Positions 42,615-51,723 of a stretch of DNA of 64,000 nucleotides are shown here, piece by piece. The DNA lies in the NCBI RefSeq assembly GCF_019797825.1, contig NZ_CP081855.1, positions 2,007,551 through 2,071,550 on the forward strand, read 5' to 3'. The translations under genes were made by a program, and so were the position numbers. The notes beneath the pieces were generated by a model. The model did not search any database, was not told the DNA's origin, and saw only the letters and a list, made by a program, of their open reading frames with translations. This stretch comes from Limosilactobacillus panis (lineage in GTDB: Bacteria > Bacillota > Bacilli > Lactobacillales > Lactobacillaceae). Positions within the stretch are counted from its first letter, which is position 1. The number at the start of each line of letters is the position of its first letter.

Positions 42615-43643
42615 GCAAAATCCCCCGCAGAGGGGCGACTTCTCATTGCTGAGATTTTCTACACCAATGAAATTGAAAGCGTCAAAACCAGCCAAATTGA
42701 AATTGGGACGGTCATTCAAGAGAATAACCTGATTGCCCATCGTCAAAATAACGTTTCTAAACGACGTCTCGGCTCAACAATTAAACTTTACCAGCAAACG
42801 CAACATGGTAAGCCAATTCACATTAGTACCCTTCACGATTTTCGAAAGATTTACGATATTCTTCTTAAGGGTGAAATCACCGCGGACCGACTCCCCGATG
42901 GCCAAATTTTCCGGGACCAACTACCAAACGGTGAAGCCCTGACAATTAGTTCCGCCACTAAGGTCGTCCACCGACCACCCGTTAGCGAAAGTAAAATCCA
43001 GCAGGCGTTGACCACGTTGATTACGTTCATGAATGACGATCATATGCCCACTCTCTTTAAGGCCCTCATCACCCATTTCTTCTTTGAAAACACCCACCCG
43101 TTCCTAGACGGCAATGGACGGATGGGACGGTACCTACTTTCTTCCTATATCTCCAGCAAGTTTGACCGCTTTACTGGCCTTTCAGTGGCAACGGCCATTC
43201 ACGCAAACGTCCAGCACTACTACAAGGTCTTCACTGAAGCCGATAATGCGGAGAACCGTGCCGACTTAACCTCTTTTATTGAGTCCCTTCTTGATATTCT
43301 CGTGAGTCAGCAGCAAGAGAACCTTGTTAACTTACGTCAATCGATGACAAAACTAGACAATGCCAAACGGGAAATCCGTCAGTGGATTGAACACCACCAA
43401 GCACATTTTCCTGAAAAGATATCACCTGAGCTAGTCGGTCAGGTATTATTCTCGCTTGCCCAGTCAAAACTCTTCTCATATCAGACCGCCCTGGGGATTC
43501 GGGACAATGAAATTATTGACAATAATAAGCAAAAGGGGATTACAAAGGCTCAGACCCGGCGAGCAATTGACTACCTGACTGCCGTTGGTGCAATCAAGCT
43601 CATGTCTGCCAAGCCCAAGCGACACGAAATTTCAATTTTTTGA
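42615..43643 (+). pseudogene. Fic-family protein gene lacking its 5' end
   Basis: An open frame of about 340 codons with no ATG, GTG or TTG until 43008. It contains EIFYTNEIESVKTSQIEIG, the inhibitory-helix region of Fic proteins. The catalytic motif HPFLDGNGRMGRYL follows in the standard spacing, then a helical and winged-helix C-terminal part. Fic proteins transfer AMP from ATP to target hydroxyls. The N-terminus is replaced by the hairpin repeat pair. Translation from the internal TTG at 43008 would remove the inhibitory helix but keep the catalytic motif. Confidence 0.75.
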
Positions 43644-43752
43644 TAATTATGTTTCAGAGTACAGTACTGTCGCGTATCGTTGCGATTATTTTTACTTTTG
43701 TCGTCCCCACCGGTATGATATTAGTAAACAAGTAATTTAAGGAGGAATCGGT

Positions 43753-44550
43753 ATGATTCGCGCAGTGGCAACAGATATTGATGGGACGTTTCTACGTCAG
43801 GACCGGACGTATGACCGGAAGCTTTTCGCTCAAGTCTATGCGGCGATGCAAGCGCAGAGGGCCCGTTTAATTATCGCTAGTGGGGACCAGTATTACTTTC
43901 TGCGGTCCCTTTTCCCTGACCAGGCCGACCAGCTTGCGTATGTTGCAGAAAATGGTGTGCTGACCATTGACCAAAACGAGGAGCTCGCCTGCGACCGCTT
44001 ATCAGCAGAAAATGTCCGTAAGATCACGACATACTTGGACACCCTCCCCGGAATCAACTACTGCGCAAGTGGCCGCCAGTACGTCTATGTTTTGAACCGA
44101 GCTGACGACAATTTTAAGCGGATCATTCCCAACTTCTACACCCGGATCAAGACCGTTGACGACGTGAATAACGTTGACGATGACTTTATCTTCAAATTCG
44201 CCCTGAATGTCCCCCACGACCAGCAGGCGACCCTCATCCACAACATCAACACCCGGTTTACGGGAATCGTCCGGGCAACTGCCAGTGGTTATGGCGCGGT
44301 GGACCTGATTATCCCGGGAATGGATAAGTCCTATGGCCTCAAGCTCCTTCTCAAGCGCTGGCATCTGACCCCAGCAGACTTGGCCGTGTTTGGTGATGGG
44401 GAAAACGACCTGGAGATGTTTGACCTTGCCAACACAAGTTACGCAATGGGAAACGCCCCGGCCAACGTGCAGGCGGCCGCAACTCAGATTATCGGCACCA
44501 ACAATGACCAGGCGGTTCTGCACCAGCTCGCGGAAATTTTTCTGCCGTAG
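43753..44550 (+). CDS. HAD-superfamily Cof-type phosphatase
   Basis: A 265-residue hydrolase with HAD motif I ATDIDGTFL, motif II IASGD, the lysine of motif III in GMDKSYGLKLLLK, and motif IV VFGDGENDLEMF. The C2-type cap marks the Cof/YidA subgroup, which dephosphorylates sugar phosphates and cofactors; the actual substrate is unknown. AAGGAGG precedes the ATG. The terminator overlaps its end. Confidence 0.9.
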   Translation: MIRAVATDIDGTFLRQDRTYDRKLFAQVYAAMQAQRARLIIASGDQYYFLRSLFPDQADQLAYVAENGVLTIDQNEELACDRLSAENVRKITTYLDTLPGINYCASGRQYVYVLNRADDNFKRIIPNFYTRIKTVDDVNNVDDDFIFKFALNVPHDQQATLIHNINTRFTGIVRATASGYGAVDLIIPGMDKSYGLKLLLKRWHLTPADLAVFGDGENDLEMFDLANTSYAMGNAPANVQAAATQIIGTNNDQAVLHQLAEIFLP

Positions 44551-44594
44551 AAAAAGGATCCGGAAAACTTCACCGTTTTTCGGGTCCTTTTCTA
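44551..44594. terminator. Terminator between the HAD and glycosyltransferase genes
   Basis: AAAAGGA-CCGGAAAAC pairs with GTTTTTCGGGTCCTTTT; it can serve both convergent genes. Confidence 0.75.
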
Positions 44595-44596
44595 AA

Positions 44597-46099
44597 TTAT
44601 TCTCTTATCCCTTCACTGTTCAAGAAGTTAGCCCACTGCTGGGTAACGTTAGTAAAGGAGAACTTGGCAGCCGCCGCCTGCGCATGGCTAGCATAATATT
44701 CCAATTTAGCAGGATTGGTCAATAGCTCTTCCAGGGTAACGTACAAGGCGTGAGGGTCCCCCGCAGGTAACAACCGCCCGCTGACCTGGTCATTGATAAT
44801 TTCGGCGGGTCCGTAGTTAATATCATAGCTAACTACTGGGCAGCCGTGTCCCTGGGCTTCTAGAAGGGCCATTGCAAACCCTTCGTACGAACTGGTTAGT
44901 ACCTCAATTTGGGCCGTTTCGTAAACCTTCGTCAGATCATGCTGATAACCGCAGAAGTGGACGTATTCTCCTGCCTGTCGGGTCTTCACCAACCGCTTCA
45001 GTGAATTAGACGTTGCGTAATTATCCCAACTATCATCGAAGCCGTAAATCTTCAAGTCAACCTGGGGGTACTTCGCATGGAGAAGAATAACCGTATTGAT
45101 GATGTGGTCCAGGCGCTTAACATTCGTCAACCGGGCCACGGCAATCAGTTGACCCGGTCGTCGCTTACTGAACGGAATCTGCTTGTTAAGCTGCTTGTCA
45201 GTCAAGTAGGTCACGGGAATACCGTAACTAGCAGACGTCTTAAATCGCTGGGCCGCATCCCGGGCTTCCCGCTTGGTTGCCGAGATCAGGCCGCTGATTT
45301 GCCCCTCCTGAAGCATCTTTTCCAAAGGTTCATAGACTTCAAATAATTTACTATCGGGTTGTCCATCAACAGTATAGGTAGAGTGAAAGACCTGGTAGCA
45401 TGGCACGTGTCCTTTCATTAACTTGAAGGCAGCAAAATCGGCGTCCGACCGATCATTGATTAAAACGGGGTGCGCCGTTTCCCCTATTAAACGGTCCAAA
45501 AAGTAAGCATGCAGGGCCATCTCGTTATCAAATTGGTGTGTACTCCCCTGGTTATTCAACTGGATGAGGGTCAACACGGCAATATTGTTTTCACCACCCC
45601 GGTAATGGTAAACCAGCTTTACACGTCCCTGACCATCATAGTACTGACGCGTTACCACCCGGGCGCGGTCTTCAAAGAACTCCGTATAGGATAAGCAACC
45701 CTGGTCATAAAAGTCCCGCCGGTCAGTAAAACCAAAGCGGTCCAAATAGTCAACGTAGTAAAGACGGTTACCGTTCAAAACAACCTTAATGCGCTCCTTA
45801 CCGTCGCGTTTGGCCACAAAATCTTGAACTGTAAATCCCGGTTGGTGCAAGATTTTATCAATGATTACCTGGTCATTTCCCACTTTTTGATACGGTAACT
45901 GTTGAAAATACTGGAAAAGATTAATTACCCGCCCAGTAATACCAAGCTTCTTTTCCACTTCGTAGTGAGCATGGTTATATTCTAAGGTAACAATCTTGGC
46001 TGGCTGCTTCAAATAATCAAAGATTTTGAGCCGCCGCACCTGAGCCAGCTCAATCGCTGAGGTTAACATGTCCTGACGACTAGTAATAAAGTAAAACAT
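44597..46099 (-). CDS. Glycosyltransferase, GT4 (TagE/GtfA-like)
   Basis: A 500-residue retaining glycosyltransferase. The C-terminal GT-B domain carries AVARLTNVKRLDHIINTVILLH, then VLTSSYEGFAMALLEAQGHGCPVVSYDINYGPAEII, with the EX7E-type donor-binding region. The N-terminal half includes the beta-meander (about 60-170) seen in GtfA/TagE enzymes. These glucosylate wall teichoic acid or serine-rich adhesins; no SecA2 or adhesin gene is near, so a teichoic acid role is more likely. AGGAAGGAATC precedes the ATG. Confidence 0.8.
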   Translation of the reverse strand: MFYFITSRQDMLTSAIELAQVRRLKIFDYLKQPAKIVTLEYNHAHYEVEKKLGITGRVINLFQYFQQLPYQKVGNDQVIIDKILHQPGFTVQDFVAKRDGKERIKVVLNGNRLYYVDYLDRFGFTDRRDFYDQGCLSYTEFFEDRARVVTRQYYDGQGRVKLVYHYRGGENNIAVLTLIQLNNQGSTHQFDNEMALHAYFLDRLIGETAHPVLINDRSDADFAAFKLMKGHVPCYQVFHSTYTVDGQPDSKLFEVYEPLEKMLQEGQISGLISATKREARDAAQRFKTSASYGIPVTYLTDKQLNKQIPFSKRRPGQLIAVARLTNVKRLDHIINTVILLHAKYPQVDLKIYGFDDSWDNYATSNSLKRLVKTRQAGEYVHFCGYQHDLTKVYETAQIEVLTSSYEGFAMALLEAQGHGCPVVSYDINYGPAEIINDQVSGRLLPAGDPHALYVTLEELLTNPAKLEYYASHAQAAAAKFSFTNVTQQWANFLNSEGIRE

Positions 46100-46234
46100 C
46101 CACGATTCCTTCCTCGGTTTTTCTTAATACCTAATTTACCATATTCCATTCGCTAGTGTCGGGGAAAGTTAGGACTTGTCACCTGAATAATTGCTCACTA
46201 AAATATCAATTAAAAAGGATAAGTTGGTGAAAAA

Positions 46235-47227
46235 ATGACCACTAAAAAATTATTACTATTATCAACCGGGGGCACGATTGCCTCCGTCGTCTCTGATTCT
46301 GGCCTGGTACCCGGTGAATCTGGCGAGGCCCTGCTTAAGATGCTCGGGCGCATCCCCTATAAGATCGTTGTCAAGGACATTCTTGAACTCGACTCGTCCA
46401 ACATTCAGCCGGAGGAATGGAAACTGATTGCCCGGGAAATCTACAAGTACCGTAACGACTACGACGGAATTGTTGTTTCACATGGAACAGACACAATGGC
46501 CTATACCGCCTCGATGCTAACCTTCATGTTGCAAAATATCAATCTCCCCGTTGTCCTGACAGGTAGTCAGGTACCGATGAACGTTATTTTGAGTGACGCT
46601 CCTGGTAATCTGCAGGTTGCGTTTGCGGCCGCTGCCAAGTGCGCCCCGGGAATCTACCTGGCCTTTGAACGGCAGGTAATCCTTGGCTGCCGTAGCGTCA
46701 AGGTCCGGACAACCTCCTTCAATGCCTTTGAGAGTGTCAACGTTCCCCCTGTCGCCAGAGTTACCTCAGACGGCTTTGAAATCCAAAAACCAGAGAAGGT
46801 CAGCAACGGTCAGTGTGTACTAAACACTAACATCGACGCAAACGTTTCTCTGGTTAAGCTTTTTCCTGGTTTTGACCCCCGCCTTCTCCACGCAATGGCA
46901 CAGAGCGGTTGTCACGGAATCGTGATTGAGGCATATGGACTTGGCGGCATGACCTATATCCGGCGCAACCTGGTCGCTGCCGTTGGTAAACTAATCCAAC
47001 GGGGCATTCCGGTAATTGCCTCCAGTCAATGCCTGTATGAACGGAGCGATTTAACAAAGTATGAGGTTGGCCAGCAAGCACTCCTACAAGGGGCCATCAG
47101 TGCCCACGACATGACCTCCGAGAGTGCAATCACTAAACTGATGTGGGCCCTTGGGCAAGGGATGGATGTCGCGGCCGTTGCCAAGTTCTTTAACACCAAT
47201 GTCGCCGGTGAGGTCACTTTGAATTAA
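46235..47227 (+). CDS. L-asparaginase
   Basis: A 330-residue asparaginase of the type I/II fold. The first catalytic threonine lies in LLSTGGTIASV and the second in VVSHGTDTMAYTAS. The C-terminal part has GCHGIVIEAYGLGGM. It hydrolyses asparagine to aspartate and ammonia, counter to asnA and asnB, and could feed aspartate to asd. The stop overlaps the stop of the convergent dsdA by four bases. Both a Noc-like and a parS-like sequence lie within its first 260 bases. Confidence 0.92.
   Translation: MTTKKLLLLSTGGTIASVVSDSGLVPGESGEALLKMLGRIPYKIVVKDILELDSSNIQPEEWKLIAREIYKYRNDYDGIVVSHGTDTMAYTASMLTFMLQNINLPVVLTGSQVPMNVILSDAPGNLQVAFAAAAKCAPGIYLAFERQVILGCRSVKVRTTSFNAFESVNVPPVARVTSDGFEIQKPEKVSNGQCVLNTNIDANVSLVKLFPGFDPRLLHAMAQSGCHGIVIEAYGLGGMTYIRRNLVAAVGKLIQRGIPVIASSQCLYERSDLTKYEVGQQALLQGAISAHDMTSESAITKLMWALGQGMDVAAVAKFFNTNVAGEVTLN
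46427..46440. promoter_or_regulatory. Noc-like site 1 (inside the asparaginase gene)
   Basis: ATTGCCCGGGAAAT matches the Noc consensus ATTTCCCGGGAAAT at 13 of 14 bases. Confidence 0.45.
46474..46489. promoter_or_regulatory. parS-like ParB binding site 5 (inside the asparaginase gene)
   Basis: The minus strand reads TGTTCCATGTGAAACA, one substitution from the Bacillus parS TGTTCCACGTGAAACA. It is 34 bases from a Noc-like site. Confidence 0.65.
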
Positions 47228-48558
47228 TCCAGGTGGGTATTTAGGTATTTTTTAACAACGTCTTCCGGAAGTTTACTTCCCCCGGTTGCCCAGGCAACGT
47301 GGATACTGTTCTTCATAATTTCAGGAGTTAGGCCATGTTCTGCCATGTACTTCTTCCCGGCCGCCGTGTTATATAACATTACCGGCCCGGCAAAGGCTGC
47401 ACAGGAAGATGGTTCGATAATGCGGCCTTCGGTGTCATGAAGAAGCCGCATGTAGTCAAAGAGCTTTGCATCATCTACCGTAACGTCCCCTGCTAAGATT
47501 GGTTTCATGATTCGTCCCGCGATTCCGGATGGCCGGCCACAGGCTAAGCCATCGGCAGCGGTCTTCCCGTCAATTCCCACATCCGTAACGCTGATCTTTT
47601 CGTTTAAGCCGGTTGCCATTCCGAGGCCGACACTTGGACAGTGGGTCGGTTCAATAAAGAATGTGTGGGCGGCATCACCAAAGAGAATCTTCATTCCGTA
47701 GCAAACACCCGCTGGTGATCCACCAACACCACATGGACTATAAATGAACATCGGGTGGTCCTTGTCTACTTTAATATTAAGATCGGCAAGTTGCTTTTTC
47801 ATCCGCAGGGCCGCCACTGCGTAACCCAAGAAGAGGGTGGCAGATTTCTCGTCATCAACAAAGTAGCTATGGGGATCCGCATCTGATTCTTGCCGCCCCT
47901 GGGCAACTGCCGTGTTGTAATCACCAGTGTATTCGACCACCTTGGCCCCTTTCTTTCGCAGAAGGTCCTTCTTCCACTGGGTTGCGTCCGCGGACATGTG
48001 GACAATCGCCTTAAAGCCAAGGCCAGCAGCGGTAATCCCAATCGATAAGCCCAGGTTCCCGGTTGAACCAACTTGGACCTTATACTGATTAAAGAGTTAC
48101 CGGGCATTCGGACTAGCGAGCTTAGTGTAATCGTCAGCTTTATCTTCAATAATGCCGTTTTCTAAGGCTAATTTTTCAGCAAACTTGAGGACTTCATACA
48201 TTCCTCCCCGGGCCTTGATTGATCCGGCAACCGACAACTCAGAATCAAGTTTTACCAGTAGGTGACCATTGAAGTTCTGCTTTGTAGCAAGGACTTGTCC
48301 CATCTTATCAGCCGCTACCAACGGTGATTCGATGATTCCATGGGTCTTGACCGTTTCCGGAAAGACCTTTTCCAGCAATGGTGCGTAGCGGTGCAGGTCT
48401 GCATCAGCAGCCTCAATATCCTCAATCGTAAACTGTTCATGCTGCCAAATCTGATTATTTGAAAGGGCATGCGGATTCAACCATAAGGTCGGTTTAAGGT
48501 CCAGGAAGTCCTTGATATCAGGGTGCTTTTGCAATAGCTGCTGCTTATCAATTACCAT
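47224..48558 (-). pseudogene. dsdA: D-serine ammonia-lyase interrupted by one nonsense codon
   Basis: The frame encodes a full-length D-serine dehydratase of 444 codons. The PLP lysine is in AGSIKARGGMYEV and the phosphate-binding glycines in SPCGVGGSPAG. A single TAA (48097-48099) replaces the residue between SPNAR and LFNQYKVQVGSTGNLGLS. Both halves are in the same frame with nothing missing, and CAA to TAA would be enough. The enzyme converts D-serine to pyruvate and ammonia. AGGAGGT precedes the ATG and a cre-like site lies upstream. Confidence 0.88.
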
Positions 48559-48616
48559 AATAAACTACCTCCTGCTTAGGACTTGTGAATCATTCTACAA
48601 TTATAGCTCAGCAGAA

Positions 48617-48630
48617 TTAAAGCGCTTTCA
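48617..48630. promoter_or_regulatory. cre-like site upstream of dsdA
   Basis: On the minus strand TGAAAGCGCTTTAA matches the CcpA site core. It lies 59 bases before the dsdA start. Confidence 0.6.
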
Positions 48631-48661
48631 CAATATAAAATATATCACGATGATAAAAAAT

Positions 48662-48701
48662 ATTAAAACTCCCCCAGCAAATAAAGGCTGAAGGAGTTTT
48701 A
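48662..48701 (-). terminator. Terminator after the DUF915 hydrolase paralogue
   Basis: AAAACTCC-CAGC pairs with GCTG-GGAGTTTT, followed by T-rich sequence on the minus strand. Confidence 0.75.
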
Positions 48702-48705
48702 ATTT

Positions 48706-49578
48706 TCAATCATTATTGTTATTTGTCGGCGGCATCCCCCGATTTGGGTGGGGGTGTTGATGTTTTAACACGTGCCGGCGGATGAGTACAATAACCTGTT
48801 TATTTTGCGGTAACGCTGAGTGTTGAGCTAACTTTCCCGTTACCGTAACCTGAGTATAATTTTTAACAACACCCTGGAAAATATATTTACCAGCTTCGAC
48901 ACTGCTAACCGGAACGAGGCCATCTTGAATGTAATTTTCCGAACCCGCAATCGAATAGACGACCATGTTCTTGGGGAGCTCGTCCCGGTTTTTTTCAAAT
49001 TCGCGGAGCATTTCCGTTTTCCGGTTCGTCGGTTCCGCAAAGTTAAACGGACTGGCAATGGTCAACAGACGAGTAATTTTAATCTGGCGTTCTTTAAAGT
49101 AGTGCTCAAGATAATAGGTGTAAATAAGGCCCCCGTTCGAATGACCAATCCCCTTAAAATTATTAAAAGCGTAATGGCCCTTCAACTGGTTAAAAGCCTT
49201 ACTAAACATTTTCGCCTGGAGTTTGATATTACCATAGCCATCGTGATTGTTCTCAAAGCCGACAACGATAAATGGCTCCCGGTCACGTGGCCGAATTTTA
49301 CCAGTGTAAGTGATCCGCCCACTATTATAAACCTTTACCTTCAAGAGACTATGGTTCTGGTGGTCGAGGGCATTGAGCTTCCGCACTAAGGTATCAAAGC
49401 GGTTAACAGTCGCACTGCTTCCGGGAATCATAATAACCGGTGACATGGTTGACCGTTGCCGCGTTTCCATTAAATCCACATTGTGTTTTGTCCACCGGCC
49501 CGCCAGTATTGCAAAAAGGCCGATTGCGAGGGTAAAACAAATTATTACCCACCAGCGCCGGCGGCTAGTCCTTCTCAT
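48706..49578 (-). CDS. Membrane-anchored alpha/beta hydrolase, DUF915 family (paralogue)
   Basis: A 290-residue relative of the protein at 30-896. A basic start (MRRTSRRRWW) and one membrane segment precede the hydrolase domain. GIGHSNGG places the catalytic serine at residue 147. The ATG at 49578 has AGGTGG five bases upstream and overlaps the end of the EIIC gene by 14 bases, so the pair is likely co-translated. A start at 49620 would extend deep into that gene. The substrate is unknown. Confidence 0.78.
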   Translation of the reverse strand: MRRTSRRRWWVIICFTLAIGLFAILAGRWTKHNVDLMETRQRSTMSPVIMIPGSSATVNRFDTLVRKLNALDHQNHSLLKVKVYNSGRITYTGKIRPRDREPFIVVGFENNHDGYGNIKLQAKMFSKAFNQLKGHYAFNNFKGIGHSNGGLIYTYYLEHYFKERQIKITRLLTIASPFNFAEPTNRKTEMLREFEKNRDELPKNMVVYSIAGSENYIQDGLVPVSSVEAGKYIFQGVVKNYTQVTVTGKLAQHSALPQNKQVIVLIRRHVLKHQHPHPNRGMPPTNNNND

Positions 49579-50875
49579 CTTTTCCACCTGCTTTTCGTTG
49601 AATTGCCAACCGTTTTTCAACTTGGTCGGCTAGTTTGACAAAGGGAATGTAGGCCAGCACATCGACCACCAGTAAAGCTAGTGACCAAAATAGGGCCCAC
49701 CAACTCCCTCCTGTTTCAATCAGGGCCGCAAGTATCCCTGGGGTTCCGTACGGTGCTGGATAAACCAACGGGGGAATTATATGAAACATGATCAGCCCAC
49801 TTGCCAGGACCATATTGAGAAGGGGCAAGAAAACAAAGGGAAGAACATAAATAGGGTTAAGCATTACCACACACCCCATCGTTAAAGGTAAGTTAGTATT
49901 AAAAAAGACGGGAACAGCACTAGCCCTGGTAACCGCCCGCTGGTTTTCGTGATGACTAACCCACAGAATTGCAATCAATAACGCGAGGGCTAACCCGACC
50001 CCGCCAAACTGGCCAAAGCCATTGTATAAGGCCGCGGGAGTAAAGGGGTGGGGAACATTCAGACTTGTCTTATGGGTCAAAGCATAGTTAAGGTTGGTAA
50101 AGAGTTCGCTTTTAAACATCTCATTAGAAATGTTGATGGACTCAGCAAAGCCCAACCAGGTCAAAGCCGTTGCTAAAATCGCTATCAGCATGGTCACAGC
50201 GTAATTACTATGGCTGTCCATGGCGGCGGTTATTGTTTCGTTAATCACGGTATCAAGTCCCCATACCCTTGCTAGGGCAAAGCCAAGGTGAAATAAAAAG
50301 GCAATAAACAGGGCTAACAGGATAGGAACCAGGTTGGTAAAGGTACTTTTTAGGATATCGTTACTTTTAACATCAAAATTATTAATCAAAGTCTGGTGGC
50401 CAAATTTTACAAATATCAGCCCCACCAGGTAACCAATGATAACCCCCACCACGAACCAGTTAGCTGTGTAGTACCGCATATCGATAGTATTACCGTTAGG
50501 TCGAATACTATGGTAAAAAATCAGAACGTAGCAGGCCATTGCAATGATTCCCGTCGCCGGAATTTCCCGGTGGTGTTGGTGGACAGTTAATTGGGCACTA
50601 ACAAATGTTGCATAAGGCGCTAAAAAGCCAACGGTAACAACACTGACGTCGCCAAACAGGTTTTGTAAAAAATGATATTGAAAAAGCCAGTATTTGACGT
50701 AAAGGACACTCCCCAAAAAGCCACTTGGGGAAAAGAAGACATAGCTTAAAATTCCCGCAAAGCTACCAATTAAAGCCACCGGGAAAAGAGTCACCATCGT
50801 CCGTTGCATTATTTGAATAAAGGATAATTGTCTAAAACGGACTAACCTGTCTACTACCTTCTTATTATTAGCCAT
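49565..50875 (-). CDS. PTS sugar transporter subunit IIC, lactose/cellobiose type
   Basis: A 436-residue integral membrane protein with about ten hydrophobic segments and the EIIC signatures RTMVTLFPVALIGSFAGIL near the start. A PHPFTPAALYNGFGQFGGVGLALAL stretch lies in the second half. It would move a beta-glucoside, chitobiose-like or related sugar with EIIA and EIIB proteins encoded elsewhere, since none lies here. The ATG at 50875 follows AGAGG at eight bases; the GTG at 50884 is inside the ribosome binding site. Confidence 0.85.
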   Translation of the reverse strand: MANNKKVVDRLVRFRQLSFIQIMQRTMVTLFPVALIGSFAGILSYVFFSPSGFLGSVLYVKYWLFQYHFLQNLFGDVSVVTVGFLAPYATFVSAQLTVHQHHREIPATGIIAMACYVLIFYHSIRPNGNTIDMRYYTANWFVVGVIIGYLVGLIFVKFGHQTLINNFDVKSNDILKSTFTNLVPILLALFIAFLFHLGFALARVWGLDTVINETITAAMDSHSNYAVTMLIAILATALTWLGFAESINISNEMFKSELFTNLNYALTHKTSLNVPHPFTPAALYNGFGQFGGVGLALALLIAILWVSHHENQRAVTRASAVPVFFNTNLPLTMGCVVMLNPIYVLPFVFLPLLNMVLASGLIMFHIIPPLVYPAPYGTPGILAALIETGGSWWALFWSLALLVVDVLAYIPFVKLADQVEKRLAIQRKAGGKDEKD

Positions 50876-50938
50876 CACTGCCACCTCTTTGGCTTTTATT
50901 ATAGCGATTTCCTTTCTTTAAAAGTAATATTTTCATTT

Positions 50939-50974
50939 AAAATTAAGATGGATATGTCAAAACGTCTTAATTTT
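50939..50974. promoter_or_regulatory. Inverted repeat in the EIIC upstream region
   Basis: AAAATTAAGA and TCTTAATTTT are perfect 10-bp arms 16 bases apart, 64 bases upstream of the EIIC start; a candidate operator. The rest of 50876-51040 shows nothing else. Confidence 0.4.
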
Positions 50975-51040
50975 GGACTAATAATAGTTTTTAAAGGGGC
51001 CTTCCCCCACCACCCAAAAATTTCAGGTACAAGCCACAAC

Positions 51041-51088
51041 AAAAAATGCCGCCTGCTTATTAGACAACAATCTAACAAACAGGCGACA
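51041..51088 (-). terminator. Terminator after lepB
   Basis: GCCGCCTG-TTATTAGA pairs with TCTAACAAACAGGCG-C and ends in TTTTTT on the minus strand. Confidence 0.75.
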
Positions 51089-51096
51089 CCTTTAGT

Positions 51097-51702
51097 TTAC
51101 TTATCGTAGAAGTGTTGCCACTCCTTATTGACGTTTTGACGCATTGTCTTATTACCAGACCAGGAAGGCACTTTGACAACTCCACCGATCTTACTCTTCG
51201 GAACAAAGCCCCAGTAACGACCATCATTGGAAACACTCCGGTGGTCTCCCAAGACGAAGTATTCACCCTTTGGTACCTTCGTTGCTCCGTTATGCTTTAA
51301 CCAGCTGTTCTGGACGGAAATGCTCTTCAAAGTCCAATTCCCCGTTCCCGCGGTTCGTTGGTCTTTACTAATGTAGTTTTGGTCAATTTTCTTGTTGTTA
51401 ACATAAATGTTACCGTTCTTTGACCGCACCTTGTCACCGGGTAACCCAATCACCCGCTTCACATAATCCGTCTTCTGGGCAACCTGGGGATCCACCCCGT
51501 TGGCATCGAAAATAACGACACTGCCATGACGAATTTTTGCGGTCTTCAGGCAGAAGACCCGCTCATTGTTAACCAAGTTCGGCTCCATTGATGGTCCATC
51601 AACCCGGACAATTTGAAAAACAAACTGCTTAATCAGCAGTGCGATTAATAATCCAATAACGATGGGAACAATCCAGCTCATCGTTTCACGAAATGCTTTC
51701 AT
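51097..51702 (-). CDS. lepB: Signal peptidase I
   Basis: A 201-residue type I signal peptidase with a single N-terminal membrane segment. The catalytic serine is Ser38 in DGPSMEPNL and the general-base lysine Lys82 in DYVKRVIGLPGD. The box E region GDHRSVSNDGRYWG is present. It removes signal peptides on the outer face of the membrane. It lies 21 bases after the MurE-type gene on the same strand. Confidence 0.94.
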   Translation of the reverse strand: MKAFRETMSWIVPIVIGLLIALLIKQFVFQIVRVDGPSMEPNLVNNERVFCLKTAKIRHGSVVIFDANGVDPQVAQKTDYVKRVIGLPGDKVRSKNGNIYVNNKKIDQNYISKDQRTAGTGNWTLKSISVQNSWLKHNGATKVPKGEYFVLGDHRSVSNDGRYWGFVPKSKIGGVVKVPSWSGNKTMRQNVNKEWQHFYDK

Positions 51703-51723
51703 AACCTGTGCCTCTCCTGTAAA

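Noticed and set aside
44002..44523. 173-codon open frame opposite the HAD phosphatase
   Set aside because: It is a shadow of the HAD gene in the opposite strand.
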